Positions 1 through 11,845 of a stretch of 64,000 bases of DNA are shown here, one piece after another (position 1 is the stretch's first letter; the number at the start of each line of letters is the position of its first letter). The notes under the pieces were generated by a model. The model was not told the DNA's origin. It did no database searches and worked only from the letters and a program-made list of their open reading frames with translations. The DNA is from Microbotryomycetes sp. JL201 (Eukaryota; Basidiomycota; Microbotryomycetes), in NCBI GenBank assembly GCA_033819885.1, contig JAQYUZ010000013.1, positions 248,001-312,000 of the forward strand, given 5' to 3'. Made by a program: the position numbers and the translations under genes.

Positions 1-1199
1 CGAATCGCCAGAACAAATTCGACGCTGACTAGCTTGGTCTTGACTGTTTCCCCAACAGAGTATCGAAAAATGCTTTTCGGCACTGGAAAGACGCAAGCGA
101 GTTTGTGCTCTACATCAAACAGCAAGTCATCTGCCTCGGCCACGGCGAGCTGAGTCGGAGGTGACAATTTGGGCAGAGCTGATGTCGATGCTACGGGCGG
201 TGATGGCGATGCACCGAAGTATGAGCCTGGATCCTGCGTCGGAACGTACACGGGTGACGAAAGCGGTGATTTTCCAGCGGCACTGCTGACTGATCCGCCT
301 CGCTTGAACACACTGGACAAGCCGCGAGAGGATGATCGGCCGGGCCGAGGCGCGAGCGTCTCTTCGTCAGATCCTGCAGGCGTCCATGACTCGGTCAAGT
401 CGTCTCCGGTTGGCGGCGGCGAGACCTCCTCGTCGTCCGAGCTAGATGGAGAAGGGCAGGCGGAATCGGCAGACACACGTCGTTCGATCGCAATGTGGAC
501 TTTGCGTATCGATAAGGAAGAGTCGTCCTTCGTAAATACGCATGTCAGATCTAGCGGCTCGCCTGGTCCGATCGCGTGCTTATTCGAAGCCGTGATGGAG
601 TATCGCAAGCCGCTCAAACTTGACTCGCTTCCCTCCCATGCGATCGGCGTGAACGCTGAAGATGTCGAGGGAGACGAATAGCGCGACAGAGGTATTTGGT
701 GCGAAACAATTTGTCGCGAGCCGTGCAGCGCGGAAGTTTTGTGGTAGATGACTGAAAGCGCTCGACGGGTTAGCATGTCTGCTGTGCGGAACGGGGAATG
801 CAAGGCCAACTCACTCGCTTCCACCGACCACCAAGCACGGTAATTCTTGAAAGTGCACGTTGATACGCCGCCAGCGTCAACACCTATGGTAACCCTGAAC
901 GGCTTTGTAAGCTCGCCCAGGTCGGACCAATCGTAGCCGGCTTGTTTCGACCAAACTTCTTGTCGTTCTTCGTGCAGCACGGTGACGGACTTTTTGTCCG
1001 TCTTTCCTCCTGGCAGGACTCGGGCTTCGTAGCATCTAACTCGTACGACGAGCGCAGAAGCTTTGATGGGCCGTTGATCTTCTTGAAATGAAGTCTTGAC
1101 TGTGCCTTGGATCACGACGGGTGACAGTCCGAGGAAACCGGCGTGTGGGAAGAACCTCTGGTGGTTTCCCCGATGCGGTTGCAGCTGTAGGATGACCAT
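1..1199 (-). CDS. Arrestin-like domain protein, 3' part cut by window edge
   Basis: The minus strand from the ATG at 1199 reads an arrestin fold: an N-terminal strand region (VILQLQ), then a stretch ending in YRAWWSVEA, one 63-nt intron (752-814, GTGAGT donor), then VIYHK and SALHGSR, followed by a low-complexity Ser/Pro segment and FDVEHKLACVFPVP. In fungal arrestin-related proteins such segments precede the second beta-sandwich. The family acts as cargo or ubiquitin-ligase adaptors in membrane-protein trafficking; that role here is inference. The frame stays open into the left edge, so the C-terminal domain lies outside the window. The plus-strand ORF at 169-681 is its shadow. The start is the first ATG directly before the first predicted strand. 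Confidence 0.8.
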   Translation of the reverse strand, partial: MVILQLQPHRGNHQRFFPHAGFLGLSPVVIQGTVKTSFQEDQRPIKASALVVRVRCYEARVLPGGKTDKKSVTVLHEERQEVWSKQAGYDWSDLGELTKPFRVTIGVDAGGVSTCTFKNYRAWWSVEASELALHSPFRTADMLTRRALSVIYHKTSALHGSRQIVSHQIPLSRYSSPSTSSAFTPIAWEGSESSLSGLRYSITASNKHAIGPGEPLDLTCVFTKDDSSLSIRKVHIAIERRVSADSACPSPSSSDDEEVSPPPTGDDLTESWTPAGSDEETLAPRPGRSSSRGLSSVFKRGGSVSSAAGKSPLSSPVYVPTQDPGSYFGASPSPPVASTSALPKLSPPTQLAVAEADDLLFDVEHKLACVFPVPKSIFRYSVGETVKTKLVSVEFVLAI

Positions 1200-3327
1200 G
1201 GCTGGCCCTAGTTCCGCGCTTGCTCTACCTTCGGTGTCGTTTGCGATCGACTTTTAGAGTTGCAGCATAGCTTTTCAGAAGATGGGTCCAGACGACGTGC
1301 AGCAAAAGGCGATTCAAGTGTTGTTCTGACGCGCTCTGATACTGTGCTAGTCTGGAAGCTGTTGTATTGTGACCCGTCCGAGTGCCTGAGCGCCGAGGGG
1401 CGTCAGCGCGTCCGCTCGAGTTCGACACTGCGCTAACCGTACCCAGTCGTTCGCGTGGCGTGTGCGGAGCTACGTACAGGCAGCAGATGGCTGGTCCTGA
1501 TGCCACTCAGGCTGGACAGGTGCAGGACTGGCGGTAATGTGTCGTCAGGAGGCCAGGCGCGCTAAAATTGGCCTGATCAATCAATCCGGCCGGGGCTGGT
1601 CGAGCACAAAGCGCAAGAGAAACAACGGCAGATGCAGTCGAGGACTGGTCTGATGCACAACTGTCGCCTGTCGAAAGATGGCGAACAAGGACGAGATGTT
1701 TGCGAGCGTCAGGCCAGGCCCGAGCGCGGTGTCAAGCCGCCAGGGGCGCGCTAGCATAGCGCTGCCGAGCTAAAGTTGTTGATCGAAATGGTGCTGCGCG
1801 CGACCTTAATGCTCGAGCGCCGAAAATTACGACCCGATTCTGTGCTGTAATGCTTCCGAGTGCAGCAAACGAACAGCGCATTTCGAAAAGTGATCTACAG
1901 CACACGACCTTCAATGAGCCTAGTCCCGCCTTTTGCCCACAGGTACGATGACCACCCATCATTGTCTTTCTTGCCAGCGCCGGCCGCGGCCAGCCAGACC
2001 GGCCCCAGCACTGTCACCTCTCTTATGAACGCAAAGCATGTATCATATGGAATGAAATGTAGCATCCCATCCCGATGCGGCAAAGGTGATGGTGTAACAC
2101 GTACTGCAAACTCCACTCATATGTGCTTTCTTAGATGAAAACGCCCTGAGCTGTGCACCAAACTAGAACAAATCAACGAGAATCAATTGTTTGCAAGCGT
2201 GCCACCCGCATCGAGAGCTCATGAGCAGCTAGCTTGTGGCTCTGACATGGGATGCAAGACATGGAAAGCTGATGTACTTCGCTACCCGATCCATCAACTA
2301 GTTGTACATTCGCACATTTTTCTGAATTGGAGTTGGCAATTTCGCAGGCCCAAAGTTCTTCCTTTTCAAAGTTTTAACGCTTGCAACTAGCCTTGGATGT
2401 CCGACATAGCGACAGAGGGGTGCAGACTCAGAAGCATTTCCCAATCATGGTGCAGAAGAGATGCCATGCACGAGGAGACGAAATTTACGTAGTGTCTGAC
2501 TTGGCGCTCAAGCGCTGTTTCAGTTTTGGACTCGGTGATGACGATAGGTGACTCGGAACTTCAACTCCTAAGACTTCTGAGCCATCGTAACAAAAGCATT
2601 CTTAAAAGTCTACTTCGTTCTCTTTTTTTTTTTCTTCGCCCCTTTTCGCCTGCTAGGACGGGCGATCCAATTCGGTTCACGTTCGAAGCGAAAGCATGAG
2701 AGGCTGTACGGCACCCAACAATCAAAGTGCAGCGCGAGACTGTTGCAAAACTTTGCGTGTCATGGCACAAGGGGTTACCGGTCCGGTACAAAGAGAATGC
2801 AAGAGCGGAAACGACGAGGTCGGCAGTCAGCTTTATTTTAAAGTTGGGTCACCTCGCGGTCGCCTCCGGAGTTTCGGGAACAAAGACGGGATGACGTGTC
2901 AACATAGGCCGGCAGACACGGCTTTACAAATTGTACATGTCATTGAAAAGCGACTCTTGTGTGATTGTTGTTTTGAATCAGCTTACAGCCTATCTCGGGA
3001 CACGATACCTTGGTCTGCTAGAGGCCGCTGGCAGACTCGCTTATGGGTACTTGATCGCCTCCCTGACTACAGTAGCTGCCGTGGCCGTCTTGAGCACCCG
3101 CGCTTGCTTGCCATCGCGGTGAAGGTTTCAATCACGTGATCGATAAGGGGGTCCGCAAGCCCCCGTTGAAGAGAGGAGCTGCAAGTGCGATCATAACCAA
3201 ATTGCTTTAGAAATGGATGAATGTGTACGTAAGCAGATATGCACGAGTTCGACAACGGCAGCGCGGCGCGGCGCCGTCAATCACAACTCGGCTCGCTTCT
3301 CAGCGAACGAGCCCCTCCATCGCCAAT
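1200..3327. other. Intergenic, no gene recognised
   Basis: About 2.1 kb between two divergently transcribed genes. Only short ORFs are present, with no family resemblance that I can see. A poly-T run lies near 2624-2636. A short minus-strand ORF (1732-1962) ends in an Arg/Ser/Ala-rich stretch like a mitochondrial presequence, but I could not join it to a mature protein. I see no tRNA or repeat here. Confidence 0.5.
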
Positions 3328-5148
3328 ATGTCGGCTCCGACGCCAGCATCAGAGATCATCCATTTGGTGACAGCGTTCACCGACGATGTCGACTCTGTGC
3401 CGCCGACGCTGACGAGGTCGCTGAGCGATTTGAAAGAACTCGACGCCGTCTTGTCAGGTGAGCCACCGCATACTCGCTATTGCGAAAGAAAATGGTTGCG
3501 CTGCTGCTCTCTGTACTGATCGTCTTCTTGAACGTGCCCGCGTGCGCGTGCTGCTGCGCCGCAACAGGCTCGCTGCTAGCCATCACGGCCAAGTTGCAGC
3601 GGTTGCACGAGATGATGTCGACTCCGCCCCCCGGCTTGCCCGGAGCAGAGACAGCATCGACACACACGCCTTTCGAGCGCCTCAAGCTGCTGCGTGAAGT
3701 GACAGAGGACGCGCGTGTGCTGCGGCTCGGCGGCGAAGACAAGATTCGCGTCGCAACAAGCACGTGCGAGACAGTGAGCTTGCTCGACCAAGTCTTGTAT
3801 ACAGTATGACCTCTGACGACAGCCTCCGATGATCGCCTAGGTCGCTACTCACTCGCAAAACTTGGCCACGATCGCCAACTTGCTGCTCACGTTTCTGCCG
3901 CCGCACTTGCTGCCACTATTGCCGCCGCCGTCCGCACCACATGGGTTCCCAGCGTCCGTGAGCGGCCCATCCGCGATCGCGAGGCGGCAGATGCTCGAGT
4001 ACCCGCCAACGAGGCACGCCGGGCAAGGCAGCACGGCTCGCGTAGCCGGCGCGCTCGGAATGATCAGAGACCACTGGGAAGCAACTCGAGGTGGTGCGAG
4101 CGGCAATCGGATCTCTGCTGGAGGCCGGAAGCAACGTCAAAATGCAGCAGGGGCTGCGAATGCCGGATATGGCTCGGGCGCAGCAAATGCCTACGACAGC
4201 TCGACCGACAAGGCTTACACGGGCAAACACCCGAATCAATACACGAAAAAGAGGCTTGCTGCTGCTGCTGCTGGGTCTTCAATGGGCGCCGTGCCCGCCA
4301 CTGCTACAAACGCAGCGGCAGGTCTGTACGGCACGAACGGCGCGCTGTTACACCCGGCCGGCATGTCTGCTATCGACGCCGTCAAAGTCAGAAAAGGTCA
4401 GAGCTCGGCCGTCGTCGTCGACGTGGCCAAAGGCAGCGGCGGCGGCACGCCAATGTATCCCGGCATGGCCACGCAAGAAGAGTATAACGCCGCAACTCTG
4501 GGTCTAGGACGTGCTAGCACCAAGCGCAAAATGGAAGACGGCAACGGTGCCCGGAAAAAGAGCAAGAAAGGGTGAGTCTCTCTCCAGGCTTGCCAGAGAT
4601 GAGACCAAGGCACTGAGTCGTTTCGGATCATACTTGATCAGACCGGACGTTTCTCCAGACCTCGCGCCTCGCACGCTCCCTCAACCGTTTGGGGCGCCCA
4701 TCAAGACGGCACGTCGTGCCGCCAACTCGACACCCAAACCCGACGATCTCGGCTCGCCACCACCAATGCCGCTTGTCGAAGACGAACCCGAGGTGGAAAT
4801 GGCCGAAGATGACGATGCGGACAAGACGATTTACTGCTTCTGCCAACGCGTCAGCTTTGGAGAAATGATAGGTTGCGATGGAGCGGATTGCGAGCGCGAA
4901 TGGGTGAGCGAATCATGCCGCGCTTACATGTCGCGTCGCGACAACTCGGAACTGACTGTCCATCTTGTATGTACAGTTCCACCTTAGCTGCGTTGGTTTG
5001 CAGACGATTCCCAAAGGCAAATGGCTCTGTGAAGACTGCAGGGTGAGTCGCGACGAGGGGTTGTTGGGAGTTTCTTTTCGTGTACTGATACTGGTGTCGG
5101 CTTCAGATCAAAGCCGAAAAGGGCAAGAAGCGGCGCCAGCAGCAGTAG
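3328..5148 (+). CDS. ING-family PHD-finger protein (Yng2-like)
   Basis: Six exons (3328-3457, 3568-3803, 3841-4571, 4642-4903, 4977-5042, 5107-5148) give 488 residues. The N-terminus has the ING helical region (DDVDSVPPTLTRSLSDLKEL). A Gly/Ala-rich basic middle follows. Near the C-terminus is a complete C4HC3 PHD finger, with CFC, CDGADC, FHLSC and CEDC spread over two exons. A short basic tail ends in QQQ. ING proteins read H3K4 methylation as subunits of acetyltransferase or deacetylase complexes; the long linker and basic tail resemble the NuA4 subunit Yng2, which is inference. The 37-nt intron 3804-3840 is the shortest I accepted in the window. The start is the only ATG leading into the ING helix. 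Confidence 0.88.
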
Positions 5149-5802
5149 ACAGTTGGCACCATCGGCACGTCAATGCGTAATATTTGTGTTGTAGCGCAGA
5201 TGTGCCGATGCTTGACTGTGTGTGTGTAGAATGGTCCATGATACGCATAGCTTATCCAATTACTATTTGATCTATGTCGTACATCGACCAAGTTGCATTT
5301 CCCCCACATCCTGGCTCCTCGCTGACACAGCACCTAGTCTGTGTAAAGCCAAAGAGAGCACAGTGCGATTTGCGTCGCTTCAGATATCCAGTGAGTATAT
5401 AAAACAGCAGACTTGTCAGCTTGCAGCTTGACGTCGCGCGTCGCGGCGCCGAATCCTTCGCGGACGCGTCCTGCGCGGTCGTACAGTTCGAATCAGACGC
5501 GACCTGATGTTTGAGACCGAATCAAGCTTTTGGCTTGAGGTGCGATCGCAGATGTCTGGCTGAGGAAAGGCAACATGCACGCGCCAAAACGTTCATTGAA
5601 CTGTTACGAGTAGCAATCGGGACCGAACCGCCTGCTTGACCACCCGGCGCGGCGCAACAGACGACTTGTAGTGAACACTAAATACGCGCTCGTGTGCCTT
5701 CGCTGACGTTGCCACTGTCGCAACTCGTCCTCCGCTGCAGTCGAAATCGCTCGTTCACGCCTGCTAGATTGACTGCAGCCAACGGATGATCACGCAGGTA
5801 AA
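5149..5802. other. Intergenic, presumed promoter of the downstream gene
   Basis: About 650 bases between two plus-strand genes. No ORF with family resemblance was found. A short GC-rich, partly self-complementary stretch lies near 5440-5520, but it does not fold into a tRNA. I see nothing else. Confidence 0.4.
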
Positions 5803-8800
5803 ATGTCAAGTCCAGAGCCACCTGACCTGCCTCCGCCGCTGCCGCGATTGCCCAGGTCTCTGTCCGATATGAGCTCCTCGCCAGATCTCTCGGATCACAC
5901 GCCAGACCCGCCGCTCGCAGATTGGCGCGGAGCAAGCTCAAAAACAGGAACAAACGGTATCAATATTGCGATCGAACGCACGATCACGAGGAAGCCGGCG
6001 CCAACTCTCAACGAAAGTAGATCGCCACAGCAAGGTCTGTCTGTCAAATCTGGGCAGACAAGCAGCAGACGGTCTAGTTCGCCAAATGTATCCCACGTCG
6101 GATTGCAAAGCGCTTCCGAGTATGCTTTCTCGGCATCACAAAAGCGCGGGTTTGACAATGTCGGACTTGGAATCGCTCGCCTTGATCAATTGCCCAGCCC
6201 GCCTGCCACAGTCAGCGAGGACTCGGGCAGTGCGAGCGGAACGATCAAGTTGCCAAATGGCTTTGCGATGCCTGCGTCTCAGGTTCACATGGAAGCGCGC
6301 TCTCCGGACTCGAACAAACCGGCTCGACCTCCCAAGAGCGAAGCTCGAGCGGGCTTGCTCACGCCGACAAAATCTGCACTTTCGCCCGAAAACTCTCGGA
6401 GCCCAATGTTCTCGGACGTACCTGTCGAGTCGGATATCGCATCGATGTCGATGCATCGGGACGAAAGCTCGCCGTCGCCAGAGTTGATCAGAATGAGCTC
6501 GCCGACGTTGTCGAAACCTTCTGTCTCTGGCCCACAGTCGACGAAAACTGAGAGAAGGCGGACTTTGGACCTTCATATGCTCTCAGACCGGGTGAGGTGT
6601 CCATTTTAGCTTGAAGGGCGGAGAGCGCGAGCTCATGTATCGATGCTTTGACAGAGAATGAACGGCTCGCCGTCGCCGTCAAAAGTTTCGTCAGATATGG
6701 ATCGCGGCGCCGCGTCTCCAACGCACTCACGTACCGCAAGCGACTTCACCCCGCGCTCGAATCGCACAGTCAGAACCGGCGGCCATCTCGGAAGCCTGCG
6801 AGAAGACGCGACCTTCAATATCAGTCCGTCTCGTTCCCTCAGGGATCCCGTTCAGGAGCGTTCTTCAACTTCAATGTCCAACTACGGTTCTACGAGGGCA
6901 CCTTATGTTCGAAGGTCAGAGATTGTCGGAAGTGAACGAACTCGAGCTGCTAGTGCTCTCGGTGACTACGCGGACCAAACTCGACCTCTGTCTGTACGAT
7001 CACCAGGCACTGAGCAGCTCGTCTCGCAAAGTCCCCGTGTCCGAAGACGCACGTCTGTTTCAGAATTGCTCGATAAAGCTACGGACTTGCCCGGTTCTCC
7101 TGTCGGCACCGTGGCCACCTCGAGTTTGAGCAGGCGAAGACCAGGATTGCCAAGCGACTTTCGACAATCTCCGAGGGGAGCGACTACGTCTTCAAAGTCG
7201 CTCGAGACCAGAGCGGACGAGATCTTGGCTTCGAGGAGACGGACGCTCGAAAGTGGTACACCTGTCCGAACTCCGAGATCTGATGGCCGGTCTGACGCTT
7301 ACCGAGACGACCCTCGTGACCGTGAGTGTTTCTGCCGTCGAAGCGAACAGACTTGCGTTAACGACTGGCCGTGCAGTCTTTCGAGACTCTCCGAGCCGGT
7401 TATCAAGGTATCGCTCGTCCGACTTGGACACGCTTGGATCGAGCGAGAGGAACCGAGACGTTCACGGTGGGCCAGTTGCAGATTCTGCTGATCGATCTTT
7501 CGAGTCGATCCGTCTGGACCGCCGCAGCTCCATCGTGCGAGGAGGCTCTCGCGCTTCTCCTGTTCCTGCATCGCCCTCTGCTAGATTGACATCGAGCGAG
7601 GACCGGATACGCTCAAGCTCAAGAATGAGCGTACGCCCAAATGAGGGTCAGGACCATCATCATTTACTCGATTCGGCTTTCGAGCATTTTCAGAAGCATT
7701 TTTCAAAGGCAGCGCCTTCAGAGTCTACAAGTGGAGTCGAACTGGTTCGACGCATGAAGGCGCTTGTTCAGTCGACTTGTCGATTGAACGACGGCTTGCA
7801 CGAGCTGGGAATGCAGGCGCGACTTGCAAGCGCGTCACCTGACGACGACGTGCTAGTCAGACTAGAAAAGGGACTGACGTCGCTGCTCAGGATCAGCAAC
7901 GATCAAGTTCGGAGTTTGACTGAGGATTTGATCGCAATGACAAGGCTCGACCGGGAACGTGCTCGAGAATGGAGTGGCGAAGACCAACCCAGCAGGTCTG
8001 TCAGCAGAGTTGGAGTGAACCGTTCGAACGTGAGCGCTTCTCCATTGCCGATGCGATCGCAGGCGCCCTTGGAGACGGTCCAACTCACGCCAGAAACCAC
8101 TCGAACTGCGGCGGAGAAAGGCAGTGACACAGCCTCCGTTTTGACGTTCAATAGCGGCACTTCACGTCAATCCCTCGCCGAGTCTTCTGGTTCAGCTGCG
8201 GGGACAGATGGTCGGAAAAAGATTGGCGTCGCCGTGGCGTCCCCCAAGTATGGTCCTCCTACGGCATTGGCAAGCGATTCGCTAGGCGCGATTGGCCACT
8301 CGCCGTTGTCGAGATTTGTGCCCCTGTCCCAAGAACGCGGAGAGGAGGTGGTTGAGACAGCTGACGCTGTACGTACTCTCCATTTCAGCGTATGTTTGCC
8401 ACCCGCTGAACTAGCGAGCTCATTCTTTCTCGGCACAGACTTTGCCCAACACGAATCGTCGACCCAATCTGACTCGCTTGACAAGCTCTTCCAACCATGT
8501 AGAGACGCTCGCTTCCACCGACTCGCCGACGCGATCGACCGCGCTATCGAGACGAACATCAGCAGCTGCCATGTCAGATCAGACAGGTACGACGTCGCCG
8601 CGAAGTTTCTATTCCGCTTTCGAAAGATATGAGGCGAGAAGGAGTTCAAGCTCTGTACAGACGCCAGAAGACGGCGTAGGACGGGGGCGAGAGTCGTCTG
8701 TCGGGTTGACGGCCGGCACGGGCGCGGGCGCAGGCGTTGGCGCTACGAATGGCGGAGCGTGCGGCAATAGACTCGTCAGCGTCCCTGCATATGGTCCCAC

Positions 8801-9050
8801 GTACGGTCCTGCTTACGGTTCAGCTGGAGGTGGCGCGAGGCGACCAGGAACGGGAGTCGACATTGGATCAATGCCAAGTGGCGCGACTCTGATGGAGCGG
8901 CAGAACAGCCGAGCAAGCACGGCTTCAGAGAGGTCGTCTGCAGCTAGTTTCAGCAGTGCAGCGAGTGCTTCTGCGGACGAGCAGCGGGCAGAACGTCTCC
9001 GGGCCGTTGGCAGCATTTTGGAGCGTGCGTCAAGCAGGACGATGCGATGA
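5803..9050 (+). CDS. Large uncharacterised Ser/Pro-rich protein
   Basis: Four exons (5803-6591, 6655-7321, 7377-8368, 8439-9050) join in frame to 1019 residues. Most of the protein is Ser/Pro/Arg-rich and probably disordered, with many SP sites typical of kinase targets. One compact region coded by about 7640-7960 stands out. It begins HHHLLDSAFEHFQKHF and includes ELVRRMKALVQS, LLRISNDQVRSLTEDL and RLDRERARE; it looks helical and is the likely conserved core. The tail has Ala/Gly- and Tyr-rich low-complexity repeats (TYGPAYG). I do not recognise the family. The organisation, disordered flanks around a helical module, would suit a cortical or cytoskeletal scaffold, but this is only a guess. 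Confidence 0.75.
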
Positions 9051-9209
9051 TGTGATTCATTTCGCTCTTTCTGCCACTGTCCTCTCCGGTTTGTTGTAGC
9101 TTTGATACGATTGAAAGCCTTTTTAGCCTCGCTTCTGGTGAGGTCTGTAGTGGTTGATAGCAGATCCTATCGCGGCACGTGCTTCTGGCTATCCCTCTGC
9201 TCGCTCCCG

Positions 9210-10717
9210 ATGCGCGTGGTTGTGTCTGAGCTGTGCCTCGAGCACAATCCTCCGTACGAAGTATTGTCTGGGCAACTTCAAGCTTACTATGAGAGCCCTG
9301 ACCGGATCGAACGCATTCTGACGGCGTTGACGACTGCGCCATCACAAACTGAACCGGACGACGAACCCAATACAGCGCACTATGACATTGTCAGGTTCGA
9401 CAATTGGACAGCAGGAGACGTCGTGACAGACAGACAGTTGGCTACGTACGTCAAACAGGTGCATGACGCAGACTACCTCGATTATCTTAGGACAGTGTAC
9501 GGACAATGGGTCAACGAAGGCGGTAACCCGGTGAGTCTTGGCTGTCTGCCTACCAAGAGTGCCTCTTGAAGTCACAGGTCCCACTGTGAAATGGGAAGTG
9601 TGTTCTCTAGGCAGCCAGAACCGAATCGTGTGGGGCCGAATGTCGCTCATGTTCTAACGTCGAAGATTCTCACACACTCACACAGGACGCCGTCTTGCCA
9701 GAAACATTTCTACGAACTGACTTGTTGCTGGAAGCGGACGCTGGACCTAGAGCAAATGCGGGATCAATAGAACGGGCAGGCAAGGTGTTTTAGTTCACCA
9801 TCGAGAAATCTGCGCAAACTGACCCTCGGATTCTGTCGCAAGGCCGGTACAGCTTTGATTTGTCATGTCCAGTGACGAGGCAGACATGGGTAGCGGCGTT
9901 GGCGTCTGCTCGACTGTGTATCGAAGCGACAAGAATGCTACTCGAACCCGAAAGCGACTTGCCGGTTGCGTTTGCGCTGTGTCGACCACCAGGACATCAC
10001 GCAACTCCAGGCCTTTGCGGTGGATACTGCTACATCAATAATGTGGCTGTAGCAGCGAAATTTCTTGTCGGCTCGTGGTCAGAACGAAAACCGAAAGTGG
10101 CGATCCTCGACATTGACGCTCACCACGGCAATGGAACATCAAAGATCTTTTATGATGACCCAGACACGCTCTACGTGTCTCTTCACGCGTCTCCGGATTA
10201 CCCTTGTCAGTTCTTTCTTTCTTTCATCCAAACGGTGTTTGGAACCCGACTCATCGTTGTATTTTTTTGTTTGGGACTCCAGATTATACGGGCTCGACTG
10301 CCGAGAGAGGCGGACCGCAAGCGTTGGGGCTGAATCAAAACTATCCACTCCCACTCAAGACGGACAATCTGCTGTACATCTCTACGTTGTCGACGGCTGT
10401 TGGAGAAATTAAAAGGTGGAAGCCAGACTTTTTGTTTGTTTCGTAAGTCTTGGGTCGTATGTCGTTTACTGCCACGGTCCAGCTTATGTTTGTTGGACAA
10501 ACACTTTGCCAGACTTGGAGTCGACACGTACTGCGAAGATCCGATTACCGATTTCGAGATCACCCTGGAAGCGTACCCGGAGATGGGCAGCATGATTGCA
10601 CAAATCAATGTCAAGACGTGTTTTGTTATGGAAGGTGGATACTCTGCAGAGATAGGTCAATGTGTCAAGGGCGTTCTCGATGGGTACCAGAAAGCTTCGA
10701 AAAAGTCTAGAGCATGA
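9210..10717 (+). CDS. Histone deacetylase-like / acetylpolyamine amidohydrolase-type enzyme
   Basis: Five exons (9210-9530, 9686-9779, 9843-10205, 10283-10442, 10513-10717) give 380 residues spanning one arginase/deacetylase-fold domain. Visible motifs are CRPPGHHA (active-site His pair), GGYCYINN, ILDIDAHHGNG (Asp and His zinc ligands), SLHASPDYP, SLGVDTY with EDPI (third zinc ligand), and MEGGY near the end (catalytic Tyr region). The SPDYPYYTGS segment and overall size match zinc-dependent acetylpolyamine amidohydrolases and class II-like deacetylases better than Rpd3. Substrate cannot be told from sequence. The second intron (9780-9842) must start with GC (CAG|GCAAGG) to keep the frame, and intron 3 uses GTCAGT. 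The gene is convergent with the DUF3605 gene, about 100 bases apart. Confidence 0.9.
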
Positions 10718-10820
10718 ATGCATATACTACAAGCACAGGATGGAGACAGTCGCGTCGGTGAATTTCTATGGTCGCTCTATGAAATGCATGTACAAAGAAA
10801 AAAGACAAGTTCGGCCGTAT

Positions 10821-11845
10821 CTATGCGTCGCGCTCTTCCCAGCTCGTTCCGGGACCTCGATGCCTGACGAGAACGTGGAAATGTGCGAGACCGGGTACGG
10901 ATTGCAAAGTTGGAGGATTTGCGAACCTGTTTGATGGTGCAAAAGCTCAGCCTGCGCCTGGTCAATAGACATGTCTCATCGCCACTGACCAGAGTGTCTC
11001 AAACTCGTCTTCGGACCACGTTCTTCGAACAAACGCGTCAATTTCCCTTCCTGGACCAGATTGTGTGCCTTTTTGATCGAGTCCAAAGCCCGTCTCGCCG
11101 CCAAGTCCGTATCTGAGCACGAACGGCCACGTGTCTCTCTCTTGGTCGCACGTCAACTCTTCACCTCGCTCCTTGGTTGGTGTTCCAGGAGGTGTCAAAA
11201 GACTTTCTGCTCCACTGAACGTGTTTGTCTGTTCTTGGACGTCAATCTGGGGCTTGACATTGTCGGTTTCTGTGTCTTGAACACACAAGGCCGGATGGAA
11301 CAGTGGCTTTTGGACCCAAACGACATAATGCTGAACTTTGTTGGGTACGCTGTAGGCCCAATCGTTCTGCCTTAGGACGGCTTGATCGGTACTGGTCCAC
11401 CACTCTGTTTCATGGTTGACGATTCCGGTCGTTTCTGCAGACGAGTGCCAGCCGAGTTGAGCTCTGAGGTATAGCTCAGTCGAGCCATAGGTTTGTTTGA
11501 CGAGAGGATTGAAGCACGACGTGTACAGGACTTCTATGCTCGGGTGGCGTCGAAGGACTTGGAGTTGCCTGCAGCATTCAGACAAGCGATCAAACGGTCA
11601 GCATGCTCGTGACCCCTTGTCTGCCTGACGAAGACGAGTGTCCCTTACATTGTCTGTATGACTTGGCGCAAGTCATGCCACTCGAACAAGGGCGTGACGA
11701 CCTTGTTGAGACGCTTGGCTTCCGTCAGCAGTCTGTCAATCGTCCAGGGCTTGGCTGACACCATCTCGTCGTCTTGTAACCCTGCCACTGATACTACAGA
11801 GTCGTCCAGAGCCAACCTGACGGTCTCTTCTGCGCCGGTGACCAT
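10821..11845 (-). CDS. DUF3605 domain protein (NIG1-like), 5' end uncertain
   Basis: The minus strand codes the DUF3605 pattern: FEWHDLRQVI, then (after an intron with a GTAAGG donor) RRHPSIEVLY, YGSTELYL and LGWHS. NDWAYSVP, HYVVWVQKP and FVRRTWSEDEFETLW follow. After a GTCAGT intron (10927-10989) comes the family's terminal motif FANPPTLQSV and LAHFHVL, ending at 10821. Fungal DUF3605 proteins include the N-acetylglucosamine-induced NIG1; the biochemical role is unknown. The N-terminal frame (LVLGPRTAERRN and on) is open upstream to about 11990 without an ATG, so either the internal ATG at 11845 is the start or an unresolved 5' exon exists. A separate open stretch on the same strand (about 12035-11950, reading ELSPELVPVLM) may be that exon. 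Confidence 0.75.

Noticed and set aside
169-681. Plus-strand ORF of 170 codons
   Set aside because: It lies opposite the arrestin-like coding exon, whose frame carries conserved motifs; a shadow.
1732-1962. Minus-strand ORF ending in a mitochondrial-presequence-like stretch
   Set aside because: No downstream exon coding a mature protein could be joined in frame before the arrestin-like gene starts.
2931-3122. 63-codon plus-strand ORF with a hydrophobic stretch
   Set aside because: No neighbouring exon, no family resemblance, and overlapped by other equally long random ORFs.
5440-5520. Possible tRNA (a gttcgaatc-like box)
   Set aside because: The surrounding sequence does not form an acceptor stem, D arm or anticodon arm.
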